A stretch of 64,000 bases of DNA from Planctomycetaceae bacterium. GTDB lineage: Bacteria; Planctomycetota; Phycisphaerae; UBA1845; UTPLA1. This document shows, one piece after another, positions 1 to 8,555 of the stretch. Within the stretch, counting starts at the first letter, position 1, and every line of letters begins with the position of its first letter. A model generated the notes under the pieces. That model was not told the origin of the DNA. It worked only from the letters and a program-made list of their open reading frames with translations, and ran no database searches. The stretch covers positions 31,734-95,733 of the forward strand of contig WYBU01000105.1 in assembly GCA_011525745.1 (NCBI GenBank), written 5' to 3'. The position numbers and the translations under genes are program-made.

Positions 1-25
1 CCGCGCCGGGAACGACGATGCGCAT
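1..25 (-). CDS. Possible 5' end of an unidentified gene running off the left edge
   Basis: On the minus strand an ATG at 25 opens a frame reading MRIVVPGA to the window edge. Eight codons are too few to assign a family. No clear Shine-Dalgarno sequence precedes it. It points the same way as fliN at 340-813 and could be the next gene downstream, but this is little more than a guess. Confidence 0.2.
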
Positions 26-339
26 GGGGACAACCTGTTGGGCAGCGTGCAGCCGCGCCCCGCTGAGGAGCGCGTTCACCGATCATTATTAAACGGCAAA
101 CGGCGTTGGCGGGCAAGATGGCGGCGCGGAAGCGTCGAAACGTCGAAACGTCAGAGTCAGAGATGTGAGATTTAAGACGTCGGAATTACGGATCTGCGCG
201 CGAGCATCGGCGTTGAAGCATCGTTTTTCACTTTGCGGATTTCGAATCCCAGATTGCCGATCTCAGGTCGGACTGCGCATGCCTCAGGCGGTCAGCCGCG
301 CGCGTCCTGTATTCCACCGCCGCGCCGCAAACTTCTCAG
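26..339. other. Gene-free stretch with a small tandem repeat
   Basis: I see no convincing gene in these bases, which separate the left-edge gene start from the stop of fliN. Around 133-163 there is a short run of tandem words (GTCGAAAC twice, then GTCAGA twice). A 77-codon plus-strand frame (165-398) lacks a ribosome-binding site, resembles nothing I know, and runs into the 3' end of fliN. Confidence 0.4.
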
Positions 340-813
340 TTAGCCTGGCGACTTCGACGCCGCGCGCAGGCGCGTTTCCGGCGAGTCAATCGTCGTGATG
401 CGCAGGCCGAAATTCTCGCCGACCTTGACCGCCTCGCCGCAGCCGATGCGCTGGTTGTTGACGAACAGATCTAGGGGCGCATCGAACGGCTGATTGAACT
501 CGACGATGGCGCCCCGGCCCCACTGCACGATTTCATGGACGCGCATCTTGCGCGCAGCGAGCTGCACAATGACGGGCACCGAGAGGTTGAGAATGCGCCG
601 AATGCGGTGGTCATCCATCGGCGCGGCGGAGTGCGCCGTCGGCGAGTTCGGGCGCGCGCCGACGCGCTCCTCCTCTACAGCCTCGGGTGCGGCTTCGTCT
701 CCCACCGGGGCCGAGCGCCCGGTTGCGAGCGTCGCGTCGGCGATGTCGCGGACCGCGGCCTCGGCCGTCGTCAGGGCAGCGTCGATATCATCTTGCGACA
801 CGATCATGGGCAC
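340..813 (-). CDS. fliN: Flagellar motor switch protein FliN (SpoA domain)
   Basis: FliN forms the lower part of the flagellar C-ring with FliM and FliG and takes part in CheY-dependent switching and export. The 157-residue product has an acidic, low-complexity N-terminus (about residues 1-70) followed by a complete SpoA/FliMN C-terminal domain (about 73-145), with the typical ILNLSVPVIVQLA start, then DLFVNNQRIGCGEAVKVGE and an FGLRITTI end. No other flagellar gene lies in the window, so it is isolated from its usual cluster. Some type III secretion proteins share the domain, but length and sequence fit FliN better. Confidence 0.85.
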   Translation of the reverse strand: MPMIVSQDDIDAALTTAEAAVRDIADATLATGRSAPVGDEAAPEAVEEERVGARPNSPTAHSAAPMDDHRIRRILNLSVPVIVQLAARKMRVHEIVQWGRGAIVEFNQPFDAPLDLFVNNQRIGCGEAVKVGENFGLRITTIDSPETRLRAASKSPG

Positions 814-1021
814 TTCGACGACAGGGGCTGGGAGCCGTAACAGGCGGCCGCCGATGCAGGGTCGGCGCCAGCGCGGTCTCCCGCCGCTTGCGGCGCCGGC
901 GCATCAGATGTATCGGAGGTCGCCGCGGGAAACTTGAAGCCCGCGTTCCCTTGAACGGCGCCGCGGCGCGGGCGCGACCGGTGGGAACGCCCCGCGAAGG
1001 CCCAAAGCAGGAGGCCCTATC

Positions 1022-1441
1022 ATGAAGTCGTTTCGCAAGGAATTGTGGTTTCAAACGCCCCGGCGGCGCGCGTTCATCAACATCACGCCGCAGGTCGAGG
1101 CGGCCCTGGTCGAGAGCGGCATTCGCGAGGGGCTGTGCCTGGTCAACGCGATGCACATCACCGCGAGCGTCTTCATCAACGACGACGAGCCGGGGCTGCA
1201 CGCCGATTTCGACCGCTGGCTGGAGGGCATCGCGCCGCATGAGCCGATCCGTCGGTATCGCCACAACGACACCGGCGAGGACAACGCCGATGCACACCTC
1301 AAGCGCACGATCATGGGGCGCGAGGTGGTTGTGGCGGTCACGGACGGGGGGCTGGATTTCGGGACGTGGGAACGCATCTTCTACGGCGAGTTCGACGGCC
1401 GGCGGAAGAAGCGCGTCCTGGTGAAGATCATCGGAGAGTAG
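1022..1441 (+). CDS. YjbQ/UPF0047 family protein
   Basis: A full-length (139 aa) member of the YjbQ family. E. coli YjbQ has weak thiamine-phosphate synthase activity in vitro; the physiological role is unsettled. Diagnostic segments are [18 protein letters not shown] near the N-terminus, the [13 protein letters not shown] metal-site region, RHND with [10 protein letters not shown], and the [13 protein letters not shown] end. The ATG is preceded by a strong AGGAGG at about 1010, which fixes the start. It is monocistronic and convergent with citrate synthase. Confidence 0.9.
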   Translation: MKSFRKELWFQTPRRRAFINITPQVEAALVESGIREGLCLVNAMHITASVFINDDEPGLHADFDRWLEGIAPHEPIRRYRHNDTGEDNADAHLKRTIMGREVVVAVTDGGLDFGTWERIFYGEFDGRRKKRVLVKIIGE

Positions 1442-1593
1442 ATTGTCGCGCGGGAATTAGACGAACATTACCGCAAATGCGGCAAGGTCAAACCATCGCG
1501 CGAGCCGGTTGCCGCGACTTCAATTTGTGGGAGTTGCGTGGTGCGGGCATCCCGTCCGGCAGATCGTGCTGATGGCCCGTGCGTGGCACACCG

Positions 1594-1617
1594 GTGGAAT
1601 GGCATAGCGAATTCCAC
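1594..1617. terminator. Weak hairpin between two convergent genes
   Basis: GTGGAAT at 1594-1600 pairs with ATTCCAC at 1611-1617 around a 10-nt loop. It sits just past the citrate synthase stop and after yjbQ, where a bidirectional terminator could lie. There is no U-tract on either strand, so intrinsic termination is doubtful. Confidence 0.3.
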
Positions 1618-1626
1618 GACGATTCC

Positions 1627-2916
1627 TTAGCCGCGTTCGGTGATCGCCACAAAGTCGCGGCGGGCGGGGCCGAGGTAGATCTGGCGCGGGCGTGCGATCT
1701 TCTGTTCGGCGTCGTTGACCAACTCCAGCCACTGGGCCAGCCAGCCGGCGGTGCGCGGGATGGCAAACAACACGGTGAACATCGAGATGGGGAAGCCCAT
1801 CGCCTCGTAGATGATGCCTGAGTAGAAGTCGACGTTGGGATACAGCTTGCGGCCGATGAAGTAATCGTCCTGAAGCGCGATGCGCTCCAGTTCCAGCGCG
1901 ATGTCCAGCAGATCGCTGCGGCCGGTCACTTCGAAAACCGAGTCGGCCACCTTCTTGATGATCTTGGCGCGGGGATCGTAGTTCTTGTAGACGCGGTGGC
2001 CGAACCCCATCAGCTTCAGTTCCCCCGCCTTGACGCGCTTGATGTAATCCGGAATGCGGTTGGTCGATCCGATCTCGCGCAGCATGTGCAGCACGGCCTC
2101 GTTGGCGCCGCCATGCAGCGGACCGTACAGCGCCGCGGTGGCGGCGGCGACGGCGGAGTAGGGATCGGTCTGCGAGCTGCCGGCGGTGCGCATGGCGCTG
2201 GTGCTGCAATTCTGTTCGTGATCGGCGTGCAGAATGAACAGTACGTCCAGGGCGCGTTCGAGGATGGGATTGGGCGCGTACTTGCTCTCGGACATGCGGA
2301 ACAGCATGTTGAGGAAGTTGCCGCAGTAGCTCAGGTCATTGTCCGGATAGGCGTAGGGCAGGCCCATGCGATGGCGGTAGGCGAACGCCGCCAGCGTGGG
2401 CATTTTGGCGATGAGGCGGCGGATTTGCAGCTCGCGCGACTTGGCGTCGTTGACCTGTCGCGCGTCGGGGTAAAACGTCGAGAGTGCCGCGACGGTGCTC
2501 ACGAGGATGCCCATCGGATGGGCGTCGTAGTGGAAGCCGTCGATGAACTTCTTGACGTTTTCGTGGATCATCGTGTGGTGCGTGATCTCGTGAATCCACT
2601 GCGCGAGTTGCGTCGTCGTCGGAAGCTCGCCGTATATGAGCAGATAGGCGACCTCCAGAAAATTGGCCCGCTCGGCAAGCTGCTCAACCGGATAGCCGCG
2701 ATACAGCAGGATGCCCTTGTCGCCGTCGATCATCGTGATGCGGCTGGAGCACGACGCCGTGTTCATGAACGCCGGGTCGTAGGACATCAGACCGAAATCG
2801 TCGGGATCGGTCTTGATGGCGCGCAAATCGGCGGCTCGAATGGCGCCGTGCTCGATCGGCAACTCGTAGGTTTTGCCCGTGCGGTTGTCGGTGATCGTCA
2901 GGCTGTTCTGTCCCAC
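1627..2916 (-). CDS. gltA: Citrate synthase (type II, GltA-like)
   Basis: Condenses oxaloacetate and acetyl-CoA to citrate, the entry step of the TCA cycle. At 429 aa it has the length of hexameric GltA-type enzymes. The catalytic residues are visible: His in LHADHEQNCSTSAMR, His in GFGHRVYKNYDPR, and Asp in NVDFYSG. The N-terminal small domain with SLTITDNRTGKTYELP and FMNTASCSSRITMIDGDKGILLYRGYP is also standard. The start is GTG with an AGGGA about ten bases upstream. It is divergent from the gene at 3061 across about 140 bp. Confidence 0.97.
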   Translation of the reverse strand: MGQNSLTITDNRTGKTYELPIEHGAIRAADLRAIKTDPDDFGLMSYDPAFMNTASCSSRITMIDGDKGILLYRGYPVEQLAERANFLEVAYLLIYGELPTTTQLAQWIHEITHHTMIHENVKKFIDGFHYDAHPMGILVSTVAALSTFYPDARQVNDAKSRELQIRRLIAKMPTLAAFAYRHRMGLPYAYPDNDLSYCGNFLNMLFRMSESKYAPNPILERALDVLFILHADHEQNCSTSAMRTAGSSQTDPYSAVAAATAALYGPLHGGANEAVLHMLREIGSTNRIPDYIKRVKAGELKLMGFGHRVYKNYDPRAKIIKKVADSVFEVTGRSDLLDIALELERIALQDDYFIGRKLYPNVDFYSGIIYEAMGFPISMFTVLFAIPRTAGWLAQWLELVNDAEQKIARPRQIYLGPARRDFVAITERG

Positions 2917-3060
2917 GGCGGCGTCCCTCGTGCGATCGGGTTGGAATGTCTGAATGGCGCCGTTTAGCGCAACTGCACAAAAGGTTAATGGGAATCCGCC
3001 CTCGGTTCAAGCGGCCCGAACGCCCGGCCGCGCGGCGACGCGGTTTCGAATAAACTGTTG

Positions 3061-5340
3061 ATGATGAGCGCGTTCCGAACCTGCGTATGTCTGATGGCTT
3101 GTTGGGCGATCCTGCCGGCCGCGGCCGCCCAGGGTCAGGAAGTGCGGGCCGAGCAGGTGCGGCAGTCCATCTCGTCGGCCGTCACGTGGCTGAAGCGCGA
3201 TCTGACACGCGCGATGGAGGCCGGCCGGGAGAACCGCGCCGAGTGGACCTACATCGCTCCGGACAACTGGCCGGGCGCCGAGGCGCTGGCGGCGCTGGCG
3301 CTGCTCAACGCCGGCGTTGCGACCGACGATCCGGTCGTGGTCCAGGCGCTGGATCGCCTTGCTCAGACGCGCGACACCGTCACCTACAACATCTCGCTCA
3401 AGATCGCCGCCCTGGCGCACGCCGATCCGGTTCGCTATCGCGACGCGATTCACACGGCCGCGAAAAAGCTGGCTCGCATGCAGCTCAACAACGGCATGTG
3501 GACTTATTCGTCGCAGGACATCCGCGCGTCCGTCGGCGGGGGCGACAACTCGAACACGCAGTTCGCCCTTTACGGCCTGCACGAAGCGGCCCGCGTCGGA
3601 GCGCCGATCGAGCAAAACGTCTGGCGCCGCGCCGCAGCGCACTGGGAGCGCACGCAACGCCCCGACGGCGGCTGGACCTATTCTCCGCGGCACCAGCAGC
3701 CTGCCGGTTACGGCAGCATGACCGCGGCCGGCGTGGCCAGTCTGCTGATCTGCGGCGAGTCGCTGAATCGCAGCCTGGAGGGGCCGTACACCGACGGCGC
3801 CTGCGCCCGATGCGGTCGGTACGCGACGAATCCGCGGCTGGCGGCGGGATTGAAGTGGCTCGGCCGGAACTTCGACGCGCGGCGCAATCCGAATCATCAC
3901 ACGTATGTGTATTACTGGCTTTACGGCGTCGAGCGGGTCGGCATGTTGTCCGGACTGAAGCAGTTCGGAACGCATGACTGGTATCGAGAGGGCGCGGCCT
4001 ATCTCGTGCGGGCGCAGCGCGGCGACGGTTCGTGGAACGGCAGCGTCGTGGACACATCGTTCGCGCTGCTGTTTCTTGCCAAGGGACGCCGCCCCGTGCT
4101 CATCAACAAGCTGCTGTGGGCCGACGAGCGACAGGCCAATCTCGACCGGCACGACTGCGAGAATCTGACGGCATTCCTCGGCGATCGGCTGGGTGAGCCG
4201 GTGGCGTGGCAGCTCATCGGTTTGGATGCGGACGTGGAGGAGTGGCTCGGCGCGCCGATCCTGTACTTTCAGGGTCACGAGTTTCCGCCGTTCACACCAT
4301 CGCAGCGCGAGTCGATCCGCAAGTTCGTGGACAACGGAGGCACGCTGCTCGCCGAAGCGTGTTGCTCGCGACCGGAGTTCCGGGAGGGTTTCGAGCGATT
4401 CGCGCGCGAGGTCTTTCCTGACGAGCCACTGGCGCCGATTGATGGGGGGCATCCCGTCTGGTCCGTGCTGTTCCGCGTGGAGCCACGGGCGTTCCCGTTG
4501 ATGGGCATCGACGTCGGGTGTCGGACGTCGGTGTTCTACCTGCCGAACGATCTGTCTTGCCTGTGGGAGCAGGTCGACCTGTCGCATCCGCTGACCGAAC
4601 CGGCGCTGCGGCTCGGCGGCAACATCGCTGCCTACGCGACCGGTCGCGACGCCCTGCCCGATAAGCTGGACACGGTGAAACTGTTGCCGCAAGCCGACGA
4701 CGACGAAACAGCCGCGCCCCCTGCGACGGCCGCGCTGCGCGTTGCCTGGCTACGCCACAGCGGCGACTGGCGTACCGATTCCCATGCGCTGCCGCGCCTG
4801 GCGGAGTACCTGCGACAGAACGCGGGCGTGGACGTGGTGTCCCAGCCGGCGGTGCTGCGGGCGGACGACCCGGCGTTGCTGGATCATCCGATCGCTTACA
4901 TGACCGGGCACGGAGCGTTTCGGTTTACCACTACCGAGCTGGACGGACTGCGCCGCTACCTGACACGCGGCGGCTTTCTGTTCGCGGATGCATGTTGCGG
5001 GCGCGAGGCGTTCGACCGCAGCTTTCGGAAAACGGCGGCGGAATTGATTCCCGGTCGGTCGCTAATCGAGTTGCCGACGGATCATCCGCTGATTCGCGGA
5101 GAGCCGGGGTTCGACATGCGGGTCGTGCAGTATCGCGACGCAGATGTTCTGCCGAGCGAGAACCGCCGGCCGCCGCGCCTGGAGGCCGTAACCCTCGAAG
5201 GTCGGGTCTGCGTGGTGTATTCGCCGGAGGGATTCACGTGCGGGCTTGAAGACCATGCCTGCTTGAAATGTCGCGGTCTGAGAACCGAGGACGCACGTAA
5301 GCTCGTGTCCAACATGGTCTTATATGCACTTAGCCGCTGA
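3061..5340 (+). CDS. Secreted squalene-cyclase-fold protein with two DUF4159 domains
   Basis: Function unknown. A signal peptide (residues 1-25, ending AAAAQGQ) indicates export. Residues about 30-370 form an alpha/alpha-toroid of prenyltransferase/squalene-oxidase type repeats, seen in DGGWTYSP (about 200) and GDGSWNGSV (about 320); the DxDD catalytic motif of squalene-hopene cyclases is not visible, so it is unlikely to be a cyclase. DUF4159-type domains follow at about 395-490 and 560-759; each has an ILYFQGHE or IAYMTGHG strand, a GGTLLAEACC or GGFLFADACC segment and a DGGHPVW or TDHPLI turn. Such architectures are frequent in planctomycetes. The start is ATG at 3061; a TTG three bases earlier is also in frame. 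No good ribosome-binding site is seen. Confidence 0.85.
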   Translation: MMSAFRTCVCLMACWAILPAAAAQGQEVRAEQVRQSISSAVTWLKRDLTRAMEAGRENRAEWTYIAPDNWPGAEALAALALLNAGVATDDPVVVQALDRLAQTRDTVTYNISLKIAALAHADPVRYRDAIHTAAKKLARMQLNNGMWTYSSQDIRASVGGGDNSNTQFALYGLHEAARVGAPIEQNVWRRAAAHWERTQRPDGGWTYSPRHQQPAGYGSMTAAGVASLLICGESLNRSLEGPYTDGACARCGRYATNPRLAAGLKWLGRNFDARRNPNHHTYVYYWLYGVERVGMLSGLKQFGTHDWYREGAAYLVRAQRGDGSWNGSVVDTSFALLFLAKGRRPVLINKLLWADERQANLDRHDCENLTAFLGDRLGEPVAWQLIGLDADVEEWLGAPILYFQGHEFPPFTPSQRESIRKFVDNGGTLLAEACCSRPEFREGFERFAREVFPDEPLAPIDGGHPVWSVLFRVEPRAFPLMGIDVGCRTSVFYLPNDLSCLWEQVDLSHPLTEPALRLGGNIAAYATGRDALPDKLDTVKLLPQADDDETAAPPATAALRVAWLRHSGDWRTDSHALPRLAEYLRQNAGVDVVSQPAVLRADDPALLDHPIAYMTGHGAFRFTTTELDGLRRYLTRGGFLFADACCGREAFDRSFRKTAAELIPGRSLIELPTDHPLIRGEPGFDMRVVQYRDADVLPSENRRPPRLEAVTLEGRVCVVYSPEGFTCGLEDHACLKCRGLRTEDARKLVSNMVLYALSR

Positions 5341-5341
5341 C

Positions 5342-5369
5342 TTGACGGTGTCCCCGTTTGTGATATATT
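5342..5369 (+). promoter_or_regulatory. Sigma-70-type promoter of thrS-infC
   Basis: TTGACG at 5342-5347 and TATATT at 5364-5369 are 16 bp apart, directly after the stop codon of the preceding gene. Transcription would start near 5376, leaving a leader of about 165 nt before thrS. Confidence 0.65.
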
Positions 5370-5395
5370 ATTAGTGGTGATTCGGTATCGATGTC

Positions 5396-5421
5396 GGGGT
5401 GCGCGCTGAGGCAGCGCCCCC
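5396..5421 (+). promoter_or_regulatory. Hairpin in the thrS 5' leader
   Basis: GCGCTG (5403-5408) pairs with CAGCGC (5412-5417) across a 3-nt loop, and GGGG (5396-5399) with CCCC (5418-5421) outside a 3-nt bulge. It lies about 20 nt into the predicted thrS transcript. E. coli ThrRS represses its own mRNA by binding tRNA-like leader structures; whether this hairpin has such a role is only a possibility. Confidence 0.4.
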
Positions 5422-5540
5422 ATGCGTTTACTGGTCACCCCGCAAAGCCGGCGAGGTCGCGTCGTCACCTTAGTCAGCCGCGGTGTGCTGATTCGGTTTC
5501 GGTTGAGGATGTTTATGCGGTTCGAATCGGTCGTTTTTCC

Positions 5541-7715
5541 ATGCCCGTCGTAACGCTTCCCGACGGGTCCCGCCGCACCGTGTCTCCTGGCGCCACCGCA
5601 GCGGACGTCGCCCGTGAAATCGGGCCGGGTCTGGCCAAGGCGGCTATCGGGGCGCGCGTCGATCAACGCATCATCGATCTTTCCGCCGCCATCACACACG
5701 ACTGCTCGCTGTCGATCATCACGGCACGGTCCGAGGACGGCGACGCCCTGCGCATCATGCGCCACAGCGCCGCGCACGTCATGGCCGAAGCCATCTGCAA
5801 GCTCTTCCCCGAGACGAAACTGGTCTACGGTCCGCCGGTCGAGAACGGCTTCTACTACGACATCGACCTGCCGCGCAAGCTGACGCCCGACGATTTCCGA
5901 GCGATTGAATCGGAAATGGCGCGGATCGTCAGCGAGGACCGGCCGTTCACGCGCTACGAAATGCCGCGCGAGGCGGCCATGAAGAAGCTGCGCGCCGAGG
6001 CCAATCCCTACAAGATCGACAACGCCGAGCGAGCCGAAGGCGACGTGCTCAGCTTCTACGTCACGGGGCCGGAGCCGGGCAAATACTGGGAAGACCTCTG
6101 TATGGGCACGCACGTGCCCAGCACGAGCCGAATCGGCGCGTTCAAGCTGCTCAGCATCGCCGGCGCGTACTGGCACGGCGATGCCAGCAAGCAGCAGCTC
6201 CAGCGCGTTTATGGCACGGCGTTCCCCACGCGCAAGGAGCTGGACGCCTACCTCCGGCAGCTCGAAGAGGCCAAGAAGCGCGATCATCGCAAAATCGGTC
6301 AGGAACTCAATCTGTTCGTGATCGACCCGCTGGTCGGCAGCGGCATCGTTCTGTGGAAGCCGCGCGGCGCGACCGTTCGACTGCTGCTCGAAAACCATCT
6401 GCGCGGCGAGCTGGTGCGGCACGGCTATCAACCCGTCTTCACGCCGCACATCGGCGGACTCGATCTGTATCGCACGAGCGGCCATTTTCCCTACTATCGC
6501 GATTCGCAATTCCCGGCGCTGTTCGAGACCGATCGCGCCCGCGTGCTCAACGAGCTGTGGGTCGCCGCGGATGCGCGCGGCGACGCCGATGGTCTGTCGC
6601 TCTCCGAAACGAAATGGCTCGACGAGTTGCGCCGCATCGACGAGGAAAGCTGGAACCGCCTGGCCGGCCCGGACGGGGCGCTGCGGGCCGATGCAGGCAA
6701 CCGCAAGCACAACCTGCACGTCATCCGCGATCTGCTGGCCGGCGCCGACGGCTTCCTGCTCAAGCCGATGAACTGCCCGCACCACGTGCGCATCTACGCC
6801 AGCGAGCCGCACAGCTATCGCGATCTGCCGGTGCGCCTGGCCGAGTTCGGCACGGTCTATCGCTACGAACAGTCGGGCGAGTTGTCGGGCCTGACGCGCG
6901 TGCGCGGCTTCACGCAGGACGACGCCCATCTGTTCTGCACGCCCGAGCAACTCCTGGACGAGCTGAGCGGCTGCCTGAGCCTGGCGCGCTTCGTGCTCGA
7001 TACGGTGGGTCTGAGCGACTATCGCGTGCGCATCGGGCTGCACCAGCCCGGCGATCCCAAGTTTATCGACAACCCCGAAGGCTGGCGCAAGGGCGAGGCG
7101 GCGCTGGTCGCGGCGGCGCAAGCCAGCGGGCTGTCGTTCGTGCAGGAACGCGGCGAGGCAGCCTTCTACGGTCCGAAGATCGACTTCATCGTCAAGGACT
7201 GCATCGGCCGCGAGTGGCAGCTCGGCACCGTTCAGGTCGACTACAACCTGCCGGAGCGGTTCGGGCTGGAGTACGTCGGTCCCGACAACCGCGCGCACCG
7301 GCCGGTGATGATCCACCGCGCGCCGTTCGGCAGTCTCGAGCGCTTCGTCGGCATCCTGATCGAGCACTTCATGGGCGCGTTTCCGTTCTGGCTCGCGCCG
7401 GTGCAGGCGGTTGTGGCGACGGTCAGCGAGAAGTCGGCCGCGTACGGCCGTGAGTTGACCGACGCATTGCGCGGCCGCGGCCTGCGTGTCGAGCTGGACG
7501 ATTCGTCGGAGAAGATCGGCCCGAAGAAGCACCGGGCGCGATCGCAGAAGATTCCCTACATTCTGGTCGTGGGCGAGCAGGAGGCGGCCAATCGCACGGT
7601 CAATCTCAATGACCGCGACGGCCAGAACCTGGGCAACGTCGAACTTCACACCCTGATGGCGCGGTTCCTGGCGGAGAACGTTCCACCGCTCTCGAACGCG
7701 CCCTCGCATTCATAA
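5541..7715 (+). CDS. thrS: Threonyl-tRNA synthetase
   Basis: Charges tRNA-Thr. The order is TGS domain (1-60), editing domain with HSAAH (His75/His79) and the NGFYYDID strand, then the class II catalytic core with the MNCPHHVRIY motif, TRVRGFTQDDAHLFC, and FYGPKIDFIVKDCIGREWQLGT, and the anticodon-binding domain from about residue 625. The start is ATG at 5541 (MPVVTLPDGS), because upstream in-frame codons encode nothing TGS-like and fall in the leader. The 724-residue length exceeds the usual 640 because of an insertion at about residues 325-402, before the motif 2 region. It is followed 15 bp later by infC. Confidence 0.96.
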   Translation: MPVVTLPDGSRRTVSPGATAADVAREIGPGLAKAAIGARVDQRIIDLSAAITHDCSLSIITARSEDGDALRIMRHSAAHVMAEAICKLFPETKLVYGPPVENGFYYDIDLPRKLTPDDFRAIESEMARIVSEDRPFTRYEMPREAAMKKLRAEANPYKIDNAERAEGDVLSFYVTGPEPGKYWEDLCMGTHVPSTSRIGAFKLLSIAGAYWHGDASKQQLQRVYGTAFPTRKELDAYLRQLEEAKKRDHRKIGQELNLFVIDPLVGSGIVLWKPRGATVRLLLENHLRGELVRHGYQPVFTPHIGGLDLYRTSGHFPYYRDSQFPALFETDRARVLNELWVAADARGDADGLSLSETKWLDELRRIDEESWNRLAGPDGALRADAGNRKHNLHVIRDLLAGADGFLLKPMNCPHHVRIYASEPHSYRDLPVRLAEFGTVYRYEQSGELSGLTRVRGFTQDDAHLFCTPEQLLDELSGCLSLARFVLDTVGLSDYRVRIGLHQPGDPKFIDNPEGWRKGEAALVAAAQASGLSFVQERGEAAFYGPKIDFIVKDCIGREWQLGTVQVDYNLPERFGLEYVGPDNRAHRPVMIHRAPFGSLERFVGILIEHFMGAFPFWLAPVQAVVATVSEKSAAYGRELTDALRGRGLRVELDDSSEKIGPKKHRARSQKIPYILVVGEQEAANRTVNLNDRDGQNLGNVELHTLMARFLAENVPPLSNAPSHS

Positions 7716-7730
7716 AGAGCAAAGGAGGTT

Positions 7731-8456
7731 ATGCGCACCCCGTTTCCACCCCGATTCGGTCCCGGCCATCGCCGGGTCAACGAGCAGATTCGTCTGTCGC
7801 CGGTCCGACTGATCGACGAGAACGGCACGATGCTCGGCGAAGTCCCCACGGACGAGGCGTTGCGCCGCGCGCGCGATGTCGGTCAGGATCTCGTGGAGGT
7901 CGATCCCAATTCCCGTCCGCCCGTGTGCAAGATCATGGACTACGGGAAGTTCAAGTACCACGAGTCCAAAAAGCGCCACAAGCATCACGAGCAGAAGCTC
8001 AAGGAAGTGCGGCTGCGACCCAAGACCGACGCGCATGACCGCGAGATCAAGGTCAACCACGCCCGCGAGTTCCTTGAGAAGGGCAACAAGGTGCAGTTCA
8101 CGCTCATGTTCCGCGGGCGCGAACGCGCTCATCCGGAGCTGGCCATGGAGATGTTCCGCGAGATCATCATCGAGCTGGATGCGATCGCCAAGGTCGAGCG
8201 CCCGCCCAAACTCGAAGGCAAGCGCATGACCATGGTCCTCATGCCGGGGCATCCTGCGCCGGGCGCTAAGCCCGCCGCCAACAAGACGGCCACCGCCGAC
8301 CGGGCGTCCGGCGACGGAAAGGCGACTTCGACCGGCGGCGCGACTTCAGCGGCGGCGAAGCGCACGGTACAGACCGCTGCGTCCGCGGCGGCGCTGAGCG
8401 CCGCGCCGGCGGATGCGGCCGATACGGCCGGGGCGGTGTCCGAACCGCGAACATAG
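7731..8456 (+). CDS. infC: Translation initiation factor IF-3
   Basis: IF-3 binds the 30S subunit and enforces start-codon fidelity. The N-domain starts at RVNEQIRLSPVRLIDENG, is followed by PVCKIMDYGKFKYHESKK, and the C-domain has KEVRLRPKTDAHDREIKV and VQFTLMFRGRERAHPELA. After about residue 180 a 60-residue Ala/Thr/Ser-rich tail extends the protein beyond the usual 180. AAGGAGG precedes the ATG with only a two-base gap, unusually short. It is cotranscribed with thrS. The rpmI and rplT genes that usually follow infC are absent here. Confidence 0.96.
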   Translation: MRTPFPPRFGPGHRRVNEQIRLSPVRLIDENGTMLGEVPTDEALRRARDVGQDLVEVDPNSRPPVCKIMDYGKFKYHESKKRHKHHEQKLKEVRLRPKTDAHDREIKVNHAREFLEKGNKVQFTLMFRGRERAHPELAMEMFREIIIELDAIAKVERPPKLEGKRMTMVLMPGHPAPGAKPAANKTATADRASGDGKATSTGGATSAAAKRTVQTAASAAALSAAPADAADTAGAVSEPRT

Positions 8457-8516
8457 CCGGTTTGCGAGACACGCGTGCAACTGCGGCAGGACGAGTGAGA
8501 GCCTGTCCCGAGAATT

Positions 8517-8539
8517 CCCTCTCCCTTCAAAGGAGAGGG
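8517..8539. terminator. Hairpin downstream of infC
   Basis: CCCTCTCC pairs perfectly with GGAGAGGG around a 7-nt loop, 60 nt past the infC stop. No U-run follows, so it may be a repeat-derived hairpin or RNA stabiliser rather than an intrinsic terminator. Confidence 0.4.
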
Positions 8540-8555
8540 TTGGCGTGAGCGCAAA

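Noticed and set aside
165..398. 77-codon plus-strand frame
   Set aside because: No ribosome-binding site, no homology I recognise, overlaps the 3' end of fliN.
3061..5340. Squalene-hopene cyclase for the toroid protein
   Set aside because: Signal peptide, no visible DxDD motif and C-terminal DUF4159 domains make it unlike Shc, even though an HpnP-like gene is in the window.
5490..5540. GGTTCGAATC resembling a tRNA T-loop in the thrS leader
   Set aside because: Flanking bases do not pair as a T-stem and no acceptor, D or anticodon arm can be built; not a tRNA gene. A mimic role was considered but is unsupported.
5082..7709. Long minus-strand frame opposite thrS
   Set aside because: Complement of clear thrS coding sequence; its repetitive Arg/Val-rich product is an artefact of high G+C.
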